A stretch of DNA of 12,610 bases from an uncultured Lachnospiraceae bacterium (lineage in GTDB: Bacteria > Bacillota > Clostridia > Lachnospirales > Lachnospiraceae): contig CACXEL010000175.1 in assembly GCA_902766655.1 (NCBI GenBank), forward strand, positions 1 to 12,610. Reading direction: 5' to 3'. A program made the position numbers and the translations under genes. Every line of letters starts with the position of its first letter. Positions within the stretch are counted from its first letter, which is position 1. This document shows positions 5,394-12,474 of this stretch, piece after piece. The notes beneath the pieces are model-generated. The model did not search any database, had not been told where the DNA came from, and saw nothing but the letters and a program-made list of their open reading frames with translations.

Positions 5394-6725
5394 TCAGTCG
5401 TCGATGTCAAATGCCTCCAGGCCCTTCCTGCCGGGCTCCTTGGAGTCGCCGTGCTTCACGAACTGCATGGTGATGAAGGCCACGATCATGAAGAAGGCCG
5501 AGTAGGGGAAGAGGGTCTTGTAGCCGATGTGGTTCATGAGCCAGCCGGCCACGATGGGCGTGACGATCTGGGCGGACATGGAGAAGGTGTAGTAGGTGCC
5601 GGTGAACTTGCCGATGTCGCTGCCCTTGCACATTTCCACGACCATGGGGAGGGAGTTGACGTTGATGAAGGCCCAGCCCATGCCGATGACCACGAAGAGG
5701 ACGTAGAGGAGGGGGGAGAAGTGGTCGGAAACCATGGTGTAGAGGAAGGCGAGGAGGAAGGCGATCATCATCATGACGACGCCGGTGAGGATGGTCTTCT
5801 TCCGGCCGATCTTGCCGGCCAGGGCGCCGGAGGGAATGTAGGTCAGGATGGCGCCGCCGGTGGCGATGGTGAGGCAGAGGGAGGCGCTGCCCAGGCTCAT
5901 GTGCCACATGCGGGAGGCGTAGGTGGTGAACCAGGTCTCCACGCCGTTGTAGGCGATGAACCAGAAGGCGATGGAGAAGAGGATGAAGATCAGGGACCGC
6001 TTGACCGGGGCCGGGAGCTCCTCGTGGCCGGCGGAATCCTCAACAGCCAGGTTCTCCTCCGGGTGGGCGGCCTCGTAGGCCTTCATTTCCTCCGTCAGAC
6101 GGGGTTCGTCGACGGTGACCATGACGATGAGGAGGGAGATGATCATGATGAAGGCGACCACGGCGAAGAGCAGGAAATAGTTCACGTGGTCCATCCCGGC
6201 CGTCCGCTTCTCCGAGTAGAGGACCGCCGCGATGATCAGGTAGAGGATGCCGCCAAGGGCGCCCATGAGGTTGATGATGGCGTTGGCCTTGCTCCGGAGG
6301 GGCTTGGGCGTGACGTCAGGCATGAGGGCGACCGCCGGTGACCGGTAGGTGCCCATGGTGATCAGGATGAGGCCCAGGACGCCGATGAAGAGGCCGGTGT
6401 AGGCCGGCTTGGGGCTGGCGGCGTACATGTTGTCGATGAGAGGGAGGAGGAGCATGAGGATCACGGCCGCGATGGTACCGAAGAGGATGAAGGGCTTGCG
6501 CCGGCCCATGGGCGAATGGCACCTGTCCGAGATCGTGCCGAAGAGGGGCAGGAGAAAGAGGGCCAGGATATTGTCCATGGCCATGATGAAGCCCGATATG
6601 GTCTCGTTCATGTGGAAGGTGTTGGTCAGAATCAGCGGCACTACGCTGTTGTAGAGCTGCCAGAAGGCGCAGATGGAGAGGAAAGCAAAGCCGATCCGAA
6701 TGGTCTGCCCGGTCTTCAGTTTCAT
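5394..6725 (-). CDS. MFS transporter, SLC45/sugar-symporter-like
   Basis: The 443-aa integral membrane protein has about 12 hydrophobic helices. The major-facilitator motif A, GTISDRCHSPMGRRKP, is between helices 2 and 3 (63-78), and a second copy, AGKIGRKK, is at 303-310. The central hydrophilic loop (about 205-243) is acidic and charged. The YRSPAVALMPDVTPKPLRSKANAI region (127-150) resembles the SLC45/GPH-type sugar-cation symporters. The substrate cannot be read. The start at 6725 has a GGGGG site about 8 nt upstream, weaker than its neighbours. It shares an operon with comB, 18 bp downstream, which raises the possibility of an organic-acid or sulfonate substrate rather than a sugar. That is inference from context only. 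Confidence 0.88.
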   Translation of the reverse strand: MKLKTGQTIRIGFAFLSICAFWQLYNSVVPLILTNTFHMNETISGFIMAMDNILALFLLPLFGTISDRCHSPMGRRKPFILFGTIAAVILMLLLPLIDNMYAASPKPAYTGLFIGVLGLILITMGTYRSPAVALMPDVTPKPLRSKANAIINLMGALGGILYLIIAAVLYSEKRTAGMDHVNYFLLFAVVAFIMIISLLIVMVTVDEPRLTEEMKAYEAAHPEENLAVEDSAGHEELPAPVKRSLIFILFSIAFWFIAYNGVETWFTTYASRMWHMSLGSASLCLTIATGGAILTYIPSGALAGKIGRKKTILTGVVMMMIAFLLAFLYTMVSDHFSPLLYVLFVVIGMGWAFINVNSLPMVVEMCKGSDIGKFTGTYYTFSMSAQIVTPIVAGWLMNHIGYKTLFPYSAFFMIVAFITMQFVKHGDSKEPGRKGLEAFDIDD

Positions 6726-6779
6726 GGTGATACCCCCGATCTATGTGGACTTGGACAAAATGAAACCCGTCCGCCTTCT

Positions 6780-6808
6780 ATTTTATAGGAAGCGGAGGGC
6801 GAATACAA
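6780..6808 (-). promoter_or_regulatory. Predicted promoter of the MFS-comB operon
   Basis: On the minus strand, TTGTAT (6808-6803) and TAAAAT (6785-6780, 5 of 6) are separated by 17 bp. They lie 55-83 bases upstream of the MFS start. The region is shared with the divergent DUF6145-like/dusB operon. Confidence 0.45.
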
Positions 6809-6843
6809 CCGCTTTCTGCCCGGGCAGGCCGCCTAAAAGAGAC

Positions 6844-6872
6844 TGGAAATCCAGACGGAAGTAGGGTATGAT
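6844..6872 (+). promoter_or_regulatory. Predicted promoter of the DUF6145-like/dusB operon
   Basis: TGGAAA (6844-6849) and TATGAT (6867-6872, 5 of 6) are separated by 17 bp, about 52 bases upstream of the ATG at 6925. The leader then contains a CGGGCG/CGCCCG stem (6887-6892 with 6899-6904) ahead of the ribosome-binding site. Confidence 0.4.
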
Positions 6873-6924
6873 GGTATCTGTTATTCCGGGCGCGGAGCCG
6901 CCCGTCATCAGCAAGGAGTGTTGT

Positions 6925-7296
6925 ATGAGCAGAAAATTTGAGCCGGTGACCCTGTGCGGGTCCAGCTGGTATCAGCAGAAATATTATTTCAATCCCGCCT
7001 TCGACAAGCTCCCGGAGAAGGTCAGGCAGGAGCTGCAGATCATGTGCGTCACCTACACCGAGGACGTGGGCGGCGTGCTCACCGTGGAGTTCGGCGAGGA
7101 CAAGGAGCCGCACTTCGTCGTGCGGAGCATGGAAGGGGATGCGAGATTCGATGAGATCGGCTCCGAGCTCAAGATCAAGAAGCTCAGGCAGGAGAAATCC
7201 GAGCTCATGAAAAAGATCGCCCTTTTCTACCGCATCATGGTCCTGGGCGAGGCGCCGGGCGAGGCCGGACTGGAGGTTCCGACGGATGGTGAGTGA
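6925..7296 (+). CDS. Small DUF6145-like protein of unknown function
   Basis: This 123-aa soluble protein has no signal peptide or membrane helix. The ATG at 6925 is chosen over an in-frame ATG at 6868 because AAGGAG (6913-6918) lies 6 nt before it. Features are CGSSWYQQKYYFN (11-23), LQIMCVTYTEDVGG (37-50), a beta-rich stretch to residue 70, FDEIGSELKIKKLRQEKSEL (75-94) leading into a basic coiled-coil-like helix, and a short acidic tail. I recognise it from memory as the Lachnospiraceae-type DUF6145 family, with no assigned function. Its last 11 nt overlap dusB, so the two are probably co-translated. That suggests a link to tRNA modification or translation, which is unproven. Confidence 0.72.
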   Translation: MSRKFEPVTLCGSSWYQQKYYFNPAFDKLPEKVRQELQIMCVTYTEDVGGVLTVEFGEDKEPHFVVRSMEGDARFDEIGSELKIKKLRQEKSELMKKIALFYRIMVLGEAPGEAGLEVPTDGE

Positions 7297-8257
7297 GCGG
7301 CGGATCGGGAATGTGGTCATTTCCAACCCCTTTATTCTGGGGCCCATGGCCGGGGTGACCGACCGGGCCTTCCGCGTGCTCTGCGCGGAGATGGGCGCGG
7401 GTCTCGTCTCCATGGAGATGGTCTCCGCCAACGCTGTGAAATATGGCAATAAGAAGACCTACGAATTTGTGAACATCGCTGAAAATGAACACCCGGTCTC
7501 CATGCAGCTCTTCGGCCCCGACGGCGACACCATCGCCCTGGCGGCGGAGGCCCTGGCGGACCGGCCCTTCGACATCCTGGATATCAACATGGGGTGCCCC
7601 ATGCCAAAGATCACGAAGAACGGGGAGGGCTCGGCCCTCATGCGGGACCTGCCCCGGGCGGCGGAGATCGTCCGGGCGGCCGTGCGGGTCTCCACAAGGC
7701 CGGTCACGGTCAAGATCCGGGCCGGCTGGGACGCGGACTCCATCAACGCTGTGGAGGCAGCCCAGGTGCTCGAGGAGGCCGGCGCGGCGGCGGTGGCTGT
7801 CCACGGCAGGACCCGGGAGCAGTACTATTCGGGCAGGGCCGACTGGGATATCATCCGGCAGGTCAAGGAGGCGGTCTCGATTCCTGTCATCGGGAACGGG
7901 GACGTGACGTCGCCGGAGCTGGCCGTGCGGATGATGGAGGAGACCGGCTGTGACATGGTCATGATCGCGCGGGGGGCCAGGGGGAACCCCTGGATCTTCC
8001 GGGAGTGCCTGCATTTCCTGGAGACGGGGGACCACCTGCCAAGGCCGGAGATCGGCGAGGTGCGGGATATGATCCTCCGGCACGCGAGGATGGGCCTGGC
8101 GGACAAGGGCGAGTACCTGGGCATTCTGGAGATGCGCAAGCACGCGGCCTGGTACACGTCTGGCCTCAGGAACTCGGCTGCCCTCCGGAACCGGATCAAT
8201 GAGGTGACGTCCCTTGCAGGACTGGAGAGGGCCCTGGACGAGTGGGCGGAGGGGTGA
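7286..8257 (+). CDS. dusB: tRNA-dihydrouridine synthase DusB
   Basis: The 323-aa FMN enzyme reduces uridine to dihydrouridine in the D-loop of tRNA, using NADPH. The TIM-barrel motifs are all present: PMAGVTD (20-26, FMN binding), QLFG (74-77), DINMGCP (99-105) with catalytic Cys104 and Lys108, VKIRAGWD (142-149), HGRTREQYYSGRADW (173-187), IGNGDV (202-207) and GARGNPWIF (230-238). A helical tRNA-binding domain follows from about 245, with LEMRKHAAWY at 269-278. Length is normal. The start ATG has GGAGG 9 nt upstream, inside the preceding gene, which it overlaps by 11 nt. The order dusB then greA is common in Clostridia. Here a GC-rich gap and a separate promoter divide them. Confidence 0.95.
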   Translation: MVSERRIGNVVISNPFILGPMAGVTDRAFRVLCAEMGAGLVSMEMVSANAVKYGNKKTYEFVNIAENEHPVSMQLFGPDGDTIALAAEALADRPFDILDINMGCPMPKITKNGEGSALMRDLPRAAEIVRAAVRVSTRPVTVKIRAGWDADSINAVEAAQVLEEAGAAAVAVHGRTREQYYSGRADWDIIRQVKEAVSIPVIGNGDVTSPELAVRMMEETGCDMVMIARGARGNPWIFRECLHFLETGDHLPRPEIGEVRDMILRHARMGLADKGEYLGILEMRKHAAWYTSGLRNSAALRNRINEVTSLAGLERALDEWAEG

Positions 8258-8386
8258 GCGGACGCCCCGGCAGTGCCGGGCGTGCGGCTGCCCGGGCCAT
8301 GTCCGGTCAGGGAGGCGGAGGCCGTGTCTGCAGCTGCCGGCGCCTGCGCGTACCGGCGGCCGAAAGGCGGAACCTGAGGTCCCGTC
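8258..8386 (+). other. GC-rich gap after dusB with one hairpin, no gene
   Basis: The only clear structure is an imperfect stem, 8263-8272 with 8274-8282, just after the dusB stop. It lacks a T tract, so termination there is uncertain. No reading frame with a ribosome-binding site was found. Confidence 0.4.
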
Positions 8387-8415
8387 TTGACTTTTCAGAG
8401 CGGTCTGGCTATAAT
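8387..8415 (+). promoter_or_regulatory. Near-consensus sigma-A promoter of greA
   Basis: TTGACT (8387-8392, 5 of 6) and TATAAT (8410-8415, perfect) are separated by 17 bp. This is the best promoter in the window. The expected start of transcription near 8422 leaves a leader of about 190 nt before greA. Confidence 0.88.
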
Positions 8416-8421
8416 ATCTAT

Positions 8422-8611
8422 TTAATGGCGCGTGTCGGACATCTCAGGTCGACGCGCGTATTGTCGTATTTTACGAGAAGGTAACGGGCCGTGGCATGTG
8501 CCGGGGCAGGGCCTGACCGACCGCCTGGGGCGGGGGAGGCCTGCCGGGCAGCATTCTGCCCGTCCACGCATGAGATGCGAGTATATTTTTGAAAATGCCG
8601 GAGGGAATAAC
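8422..8611 (+). promoter_or_regulatory. Long structured 5' leader of greA, attenuator candidate
   Basis: The leader of about 190 nt has several stems. A GCGCG...CGCGC stem spans about 8428-8458. A 7-bp stem pairs 8545-8551 with 8556-8562 (GGGCAG, CATT loop). CGCAT/ATGCG pairs 8567-8571 with 8575-8579 and is followed six bases later by TTTTT at 8586-8590. The last element could be a weak terminator just ahead of the ribosome-binding site (GGAGGG, 8600-8605). E. coli greA is known to have a terminated leader RNA (GraL), so an analogous attenuation is plausible but not shown. No known riboswitch class was recognised. Confidence 0.45.
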
Positions 8612-9106
8612 ATGGCAGAGGAAAACAGCAAGAAGAATATTCTTACCTATGCGGGTCTGAAGAAGCTGGAGGACGAGCTGACAGATCTCAAGGTCAACCA
8701 GCGCAAGATGATCTCCGAAAAGATCAAGGAAGCCCGCGAGCAGGGCGACCTCTCCGAGAACGCTGAGTACGATGCCGCCAAGGACGAGCAGCGCGACATC
8801 GAGGCCAGGATCGAGGAGATTGAGAAGATCTTAAAGAACGCCGAGGTGGTCGTGGAGGATGAGGCCGAGACCAACACCATCAACGTGGGCTGCAAGATCA
8901 AGATCTTTGACCTGGAGTACGATGAGGAGCTGGATTTCGCCATCGTGGGCTCCACCGAGGCCAACTCTCTGGAGGGCAAGATCTCCAATGAGTCCCCGCT
9001 GGGCAGGGCCCTCATGGGCGCCAGCGTCGGCGACCTGGTCACCGTCGAGATGCCGGAAGGCGACACCCGCGAGTACAAGGTCCTCTCCATCAACCGCAAT
9101 ATCTGA
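8612..9106 (+). CDS. greA: Transcription elongation factor GreA
   Basis: GreA enters the secondary channel of backtracked RNA polymerase and stimulates transcript cleavage. The 164-aa protein has the N-terminal coiled coil (about 13-80) with the tip motif AREQGDLSENAEYDAAKDEQ (41-60). Asp46 and Glu49 correspond to the catalytic acidic pair (E. coli Asp41/Glu44). The C-terminal FKBP-like domain (about 85-164) has VGSTEANSLEGKISNESPLG and GASVGDLVTVEMPEG. The ATG at 8612 has GGAGGG 6 nt upstream. The open frame continues 5' to 8432, but that part has no ribosome-binding site and no GreA similarity. A terminator follows, so greA is monocistronic; lysS, often next to greA, is absent. Confidence 0.97.
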   Translation: MAEENSKKNILTYAGLKKLEDELTDLKVNQRKMISEKIKEAREQGDLSENAEYDAAKDEQRDIEARIEEIEKILKNAEVVVEDEAETNTINVGCKIKIFDLEYDEELDFAIVGSTEANSLEGKISNESPLGRALMGASVGDLVTVEMPEGDTREYKVLSINRNI

Positions 9107-9138
9107 CAGGGCAGAGCACAAAACCGATCAAAAGGCAG

Positions 9139-9173
9139 ACGGAGCTTTCGGAATTTTCGAAGGCTCCGTTTTT
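9139..9173 (+). terminator. Rho-independent terminator of greA
   Basis: Positions 9139-9150 pair with 9158-9169 (12 bp with one G-U; outer arm ACGGAGC/GCTCCGT) around a GAATTTT loop, followed by T5 at 9169-9173. It begins 33 bases after the greA stop. Confidence 0.92.
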
Positions 9174-9204
9174 GCGCACTTTGAACAAATCAATACCCGG
9201 ACGC

Positions 9205-9233
9205 TTGAAGAAAGTTGTCATATTTAATATAAT
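9205..9233 (+). promoter_or_regulatory. Predicted sigma-A promoter of the molybdenum hydroxylase gene
   Basis: TTGAAG (9205-9210, 4 of 6) and TATAAT (9228-9233, perfect) are separated by 17 bp in an A/T-rich patch right after the greA terminator. Transcription would start near 9240. Confidence 0.7.
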
Positions 9234-9239
9234 AAAAGC

Positions 9240-9393
9240 AGTGAAGGACAGGTGACTCGGGGTGCAAGGCTTCCCGGGTTCTTGGTGTACGATCATTGCC
9301 GGATAAGATCATCTGTGGTTCCGACCCGGATCAATGGATATGGATTCTCACGCCGGTCTCCCGCAGCGGGAGGCCTGGACTGGAGGTGTGATA
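9240..9393 (+). promoter_or_regulatory. Structured 5' leader of the molybdenum hydroxylase gene
   Basis: The leader is about 154 nt. CCGGGT (9274-9279) pairs with ACCCGG (9324-9329), enclosing a 44-nt loop with two GATCAT copies. A strong 9-bp stem (9355-9363 with 9367-9375, CAG loop, one G-U) sits seven bases before the Shine-Dalgarno GGAGG (9382-9386). Such a leader on a molybdopterin enzyme gene could be regulatory, for example cofactor-responsive. I could not match it to the Moco-RNA consensus by eye. Confidence 0.4.
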
Positions 9394-11979
9394 ATGAGCG
9401 GGTATTCATTTACAGTGAATGGTGTGGTGAGAACGACGGAGGAAAATAAACCCCTCCTTCGCTACCTCCGCGACGACCTCCGCCTGACCAGCGTAAAGGA
9501 CGGCTGCAGTGAGGGCGCCTGCGGCACCTGCACCATAGTGGTGGACGGAAACGCGACCAGGGCCTGTGTCCTGACCACAGCCCGGGCCGTCGGCAAATCG
9601 ATCGTCACGGTCGAGGGTCTCAGCGATTACGAGAAGGAAGTCTACGTCTACGCCTTCGGCTCCGTAGGCGCAGTCCAGTGCGGCTTCTGTACCCCCGGCA
9701 TGGTGATGAGCGCAAAGGCACTCCTGGACAAGAACCCGTCCCCGACCGAGGAGGATGTGAAAAAGGCGATCCGGGGCAATATCTGCCGCTGTACCGGCTA
9801 CAAGAAGATTTTGGAGGCGGTGGTCAGGGCGGCTGCCATTTTCCGGGGCGAGCTGGCTCTGGACACGGCCATGGAGAAGGAAGGGGACTTCGGTGTCGGC
9901 GCCCGCGCCTTCCGCGTGGATGTCCGCGACAAGGTCCTTGGGACCGGCGTGTATCCTGATGACATATATATGGAAGGAATGGCGGAGGCGTCGGCCCTCC
10001 GCTCCCAGTATCCCAGGGCTAAAGTACTGGGGATCGACACTTCCGAGGCCCTGGCCCTGCCGGGCATCCTGGCCGTCTACACGGCGGCGGACGTGCCCAA
10101 CAACAAGGTCGGCCACATCCAGCAGGACTGGGACGTGATGATCGCGGTCGGGGACACGACACGCTGCGTCGGCGACGCCATCTGCCTGGTCTGTGGGGAG
10201 AACCGTGCAGTTGTCGAGCAGGCCAAGAAACTCATCAAGGTGGACTATGAGGTCCTTACGCCGGTCAGGAACTGGCGCGAGGCAGCGGTGCCGGATGCGC
10301 CCAGGGTCCACTCGCGCGGCAATCTCTGCCAGAGCCGCCATGTGGTCCGCGGCGACGCGAAAAAGGCCCTGGCGGAATCCGCCTACACGGTCACCGAGAC
10401 GTTTATCACGCCCTTCACGGAGCATGCCTTCCTGGAGCCCGAGTGCGCGGTGGCCTTCCCCTACAAGGACGGCGTAAAGGTCCTGAGCACCGACCAGGGC
10501 GCCTACGACACCCGCCACGAGGTCTCCATCATGTTCGGCTGGGACCAGGAGAGGGTGGTCGTCGAGAACCAGCTGATCGGTGGCGGCTTCGGCGGCAAGG
10601 AGGACGTATCCGCCCAGCATCTGGCTGCCCTCGCAGCTGTCAAGCTTGGGCGGCCGGTCAAGGTCAAGTTCTCCCGTCAGGAATCCATCAATTTTCATCC
10701 CAAGCGCCACGCCATGGAGGGGACCTTCACCCTGGGGTGCGATGAGAACGGCATTTTCACCGGCCTCGACTGCGAGATCAACTTCGACACCGGCGCCTAC
10801 GCCTCCCTCTGCGGCCCGGTCCTCGAGCGGGCCTGCACCCACTCCGTAGGTCCCTACTGCTACCAGAACACCGACATCCGGGGCTTCGGCTACTACACCA
10901 ACAACCCGCCAGCCGGCGCCTTCCGGGGCTTCGGCGTCTGCCAGAGCGAGTTCGCCCTGGAGTCGATCATCAACCTTCTGGCGGAGAAGGTCGGCATTTC
11001 CCCCTGGGAGATCCGCTACCGCAACGCCATCGAGCCCGGCAAGGTCCTGCCCAACGGGCAGATCGCCGACTGCTCTACGGCCCTCAAGGAGACCCTCCTG
11101 GCTGTGAAGGACGCCTATGAGAAAAATGCGGACCACGCCGGCATCGCCTGCGCCATGAAGAACGCCGGCGTCGGCGTCGGCCTCCCCGATAAGGGGCGCG
11201 TCAAGCTCCGCGTCGAGAACGGCATCGTCAACATTTACTCAGCGGCCTCGGACATCGGCCAGGGCAGCACGACGGTCATGATCCAGATCGCTTCCCAGAC
11301 CATCGGCCTTCCGGCCGCCAAAATAGCCTACCCGCCTGCCTCCACGGAAAATGCTCCCGACTCCGGCACCACCTCCGGCTCCCGCCAGACCCTGCTTACC
11401 GGCGAGGCCGTCCGCGGCGCGGGCGCCCTCCTCAAGGAGGCCCTCGACGCAGCCGGCGGCGACCTGGCCGCCCTCGAAGGCAAGGAGTACTTCTACGAGT
11501 ACTTCGAGCCGACCGACAAGCTCGGTGCGGACAAGCCCTTCCCCAAGAGTCACATCGCTTACGGCTACGCGACCCACGTCGTCATTCTCGACGAGGCGGG
11601 CAAGGTCTCCGAGGTCTACGCGGCCCACGACTCGGGCAAGGTGGTCAACCCTATCTCCATCCAGGGCCAGATCGAGGGCGGCGTCCTCATGGGCCTGGGC
11701 TACGCCCTGACCGAGAATTTCCCGCTCAAGGACTGCGTGCCCAAGGCCAAGTACGGCACCCTGGGCCTCTTCCGGGCCCCCGACATCCCCGACATCCACG
11801 CCATCTACGTGGAGAAGGACGAGCTCCTGGGCGTCGCCTACGGCGCCAAGGGCATCGGCGAGATCGCCACGATCCCGACCGCGCCGGCCGCGGCCGGCGC
11901 CTACTACGCCCTCGACCATAAGCTCCGCCGCGAGCTGCCCATGTACGACACGCCATATGCGGCTAAGGTCAAGCGCTGA
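9394..11979 (+). CDS. Molybdenum hydroxylase, fused [2Fe-2S] and molybdopterin domains (selenium-dependent type)
   Basis: The 861-aa enzyme belongs to the xanthine dehydrogenase/aldehyde oxidoreductase family. The first [2Fe-2S] domain has DGCSEGACGTC (36-46; Cys38, 43, 46) and Cys58. The second has CGFCTPG (96-102) and NICRCTGY (129-136), giving Cys96, 99, 131, 133. The Mo domain starts near 170 and shows GGGFGGKE (396-403), PPAGAFRGFG (505-514), DIGQGSTT (620-627), and GAKGIGE (817-823) with Glu823 as the probable active-site base. There is no FAD domain. The layout and length match the D. gigas aldehyde oxidoreductase type, and the fused form without FAD is typical of Clostridial selenium-dependent molybdenum hydroxylases. 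In those, Se is a labile cofactor ligand, not selenocysteine. The substrate, a purine or another N-heterocycle or aldehyde, is not determined. The ATG at 9394 has GGAGG 7 nt upstream; the frame open to 9334 lacks a ribosome site. Confidence 0.9.
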   Translation: MSGYSFTVNGVVRTTEENKPLLRYLRDDLRLTSVKDGCSEGACGTCTIVVDGNATRACVLTTARAVGKSIVTVEGLSDYEKEVYVYAFGSVGAVQCGFCTPGMVMSAKALLDKNPSPTEEDVKKAIRGNICRCTGYKKILEAVVRAAAIFRGELALDTAMEKEGDFGVGARAFRVDVRDKVLGTGVYPDDIYMEGMAEASALRSQYPRAKVLGIDTSEALALPGILAVYTAADVPNNKVGHIQQDWDVMIAVGDTTRCVGDAICLVCGENRAVVEQAKKLIKVDYEVLTPVRNWREAAVPDAPRVHSRGNLCQSRHVVRGDAKKALAESAYTVTETFITPFTEHAFLEPECAVAFPYKDGVKVLSTDQGAYDTRHEVSIMFGWDQERVVVENQLIGGGFGGKEDVSAQHLAALAAVKLGRPVKVKFSRQESINFHPKRHAMEGTFTLGCDENGIFTGLDCEINFDTGAYASLCGPVLERACTHSVGPYCYQNTDIRGFGYYTNNPPAGAFRGFGVCQSEFALESIINLLAEKVGISPWEIRYRNAIEPGKVLPNGQIADCSTALKETLLAVKDAYEKNADHAGIACAMKNAGVGVGLPDKGRVKLRVENGIVNIYSAASDIGQGSTTVMIQIASQTIGLPAAKIAYPPASTENAPDSGTTSGSRQTLLTGEAVRGAGALLKEALDAAGGDLAALEGKEYFYEYFEPTDKLGADKPFPKSHIAYGYATHVVILDEAGKVSEVYAAHDSGKVVNPISIQGQIEGGVLMGLGYALTENFPLKDCVPKAKYGTLGLFRAPDIPDIHAIYVEKDELLGVAYGAKGIGEIATIPTAPAAAGAYYALDHKLRRELPMYDTPYAAKVKR

Positions 11980-11987
11980 CCTGCCCT

Positions 11988-12227
11988 GGGCCGGCGGGCG
12001 GCTCCTCATGCCCCGCCAGGGATACCCAAGGGGTGCGGCATCCAGTGGTCTCCTCTCTTTGGGACGCTTCCGCTCGCTCGGACTGGCAGCGGTACAAGTG
12101 GGGGTCCGGGCCAGCGGGCGGCTCCTCATGCCCCGCCCGGCAGGCACAAGTGGTACGGTATCCAGTGGTCTCCTCTCTTTGGGACGCTCCCGCTCGCTCG
12201 GACTGGCAGCGGTACAAGTGAGGTCCC
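11988..12227 (+). repeat. Two tandem copies of a 120-bp repeat
   Basis: Bases 11988-12107 recur at 12108-12227 with an exact 120-base period. Counted by eye, 100 of 110 positions match between 11991-12100 and 12111-12220. The right halves (12041-12100 and 12161-12220) differ at one base of 60. The left part of each unit contains a GCGGG...CCCGC stem. The right part contains CCAGTGGTCTCCTCTCT, then GGGACGC, then TCCG-CTCGCT-CGGA. The sharper conservation of the right half suggests that it is the functional or recently copied element. Confidence 0.95.
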
Positions 12228-12271
12228 GGGTCAGGCGGACTAACTTCCGCCTGCCCCACGCCCTCACATAG

Positions 12272-12335
12272 GAAATCCACAAAAAGAGACGTCAGAGAAT
12301 ACGAGTATCCTCTGACGTCTCTTTTTGTGGATTTC
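12272..12335. terminator. Bidirectional terminator after the molybdenum hydroxylase gene
   Basis: Positions 12272-12302 pair with 12305-12335 with one mismatch (12298/12309). The core AGAGACGTCAGAG/CTCTGACGTCTCT is followed by TTTTT on the plus strand (12322-12326) and, through the AAAAA at 12281-12285, on the minus strand. It lies about 290 bases after the hydroxylase stop, so the transcript probably includes the tandem repeats. A convergent gene may lie beyond the window. Confidence 0.85.
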
Positions 12336-12338
12336 TAG

Positions 12339-12379
12339 TACCGGCCGTCCTCGGACGCCCGCAGAGAGGAGACCACTGG
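12339..12379 (-). repeat. Inverted copy of the repeat core
   Basis: The 17 bases CCAGTGGTCTCCTCTCT of the tandem units (12042-12058 and 12162-12178) recur exactly on the minus strand at 12379-12363. On the minus strand they continue into CGGGCGTCCGAGGACG and a GGTAC end, matching the structure of the copy at 12562-12605. Confidence 0.75.
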
Positions 12380-12474
12380 CTGCCTCAGCTTATGATAATA
12401 CCGGCGGGGCAGAGGAGCCGCGCCACTGCCCGGGTCAGCTTCTGACGGAGCTGAAGGAAGGGCACAGGGGTGAA

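Noticed and set aside
4647..6341. 564-aa plus-strand reading frame across comB and the MFS gene
   Set aside because: Its very Asp/Glu/Gly/His-rich low-complexity translation is the complement of the hydrophobic MFS codons, and it spans two real genes and their gap.
8422..8611. tRNA or known small RNA gene in the greA leader
   Set aside because: No cloverleaf, T-loop GTTCRA motif or acceptor stem could be folded. The stems fit a plain mRNA leader.
9406..11136. 576-aa minus-strand reading frame opposite the molybdenum hydroxylase
   Set aside because: It is a high-GC shadow of a gene with all Fe-S and Mo motifs intact, and it has no ribosome-binding site.
9394..11979. Selenocysteine-encoding TGA in the selenium-dependent-type hydroxylase
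   Set aside because: The frame has no internal TGA. In this enzyme type selenium is a labile cofactor ligand, so none is needed.
11239..12282. 347-aa minus-strand reading frame with a repeated peptide
   Set aside because: The peptide repeat only reflects the 120-bp DNA repeat, which preserves frame. The frame starts inside the terminator stem and continues antisense into the hydroxylase gene.
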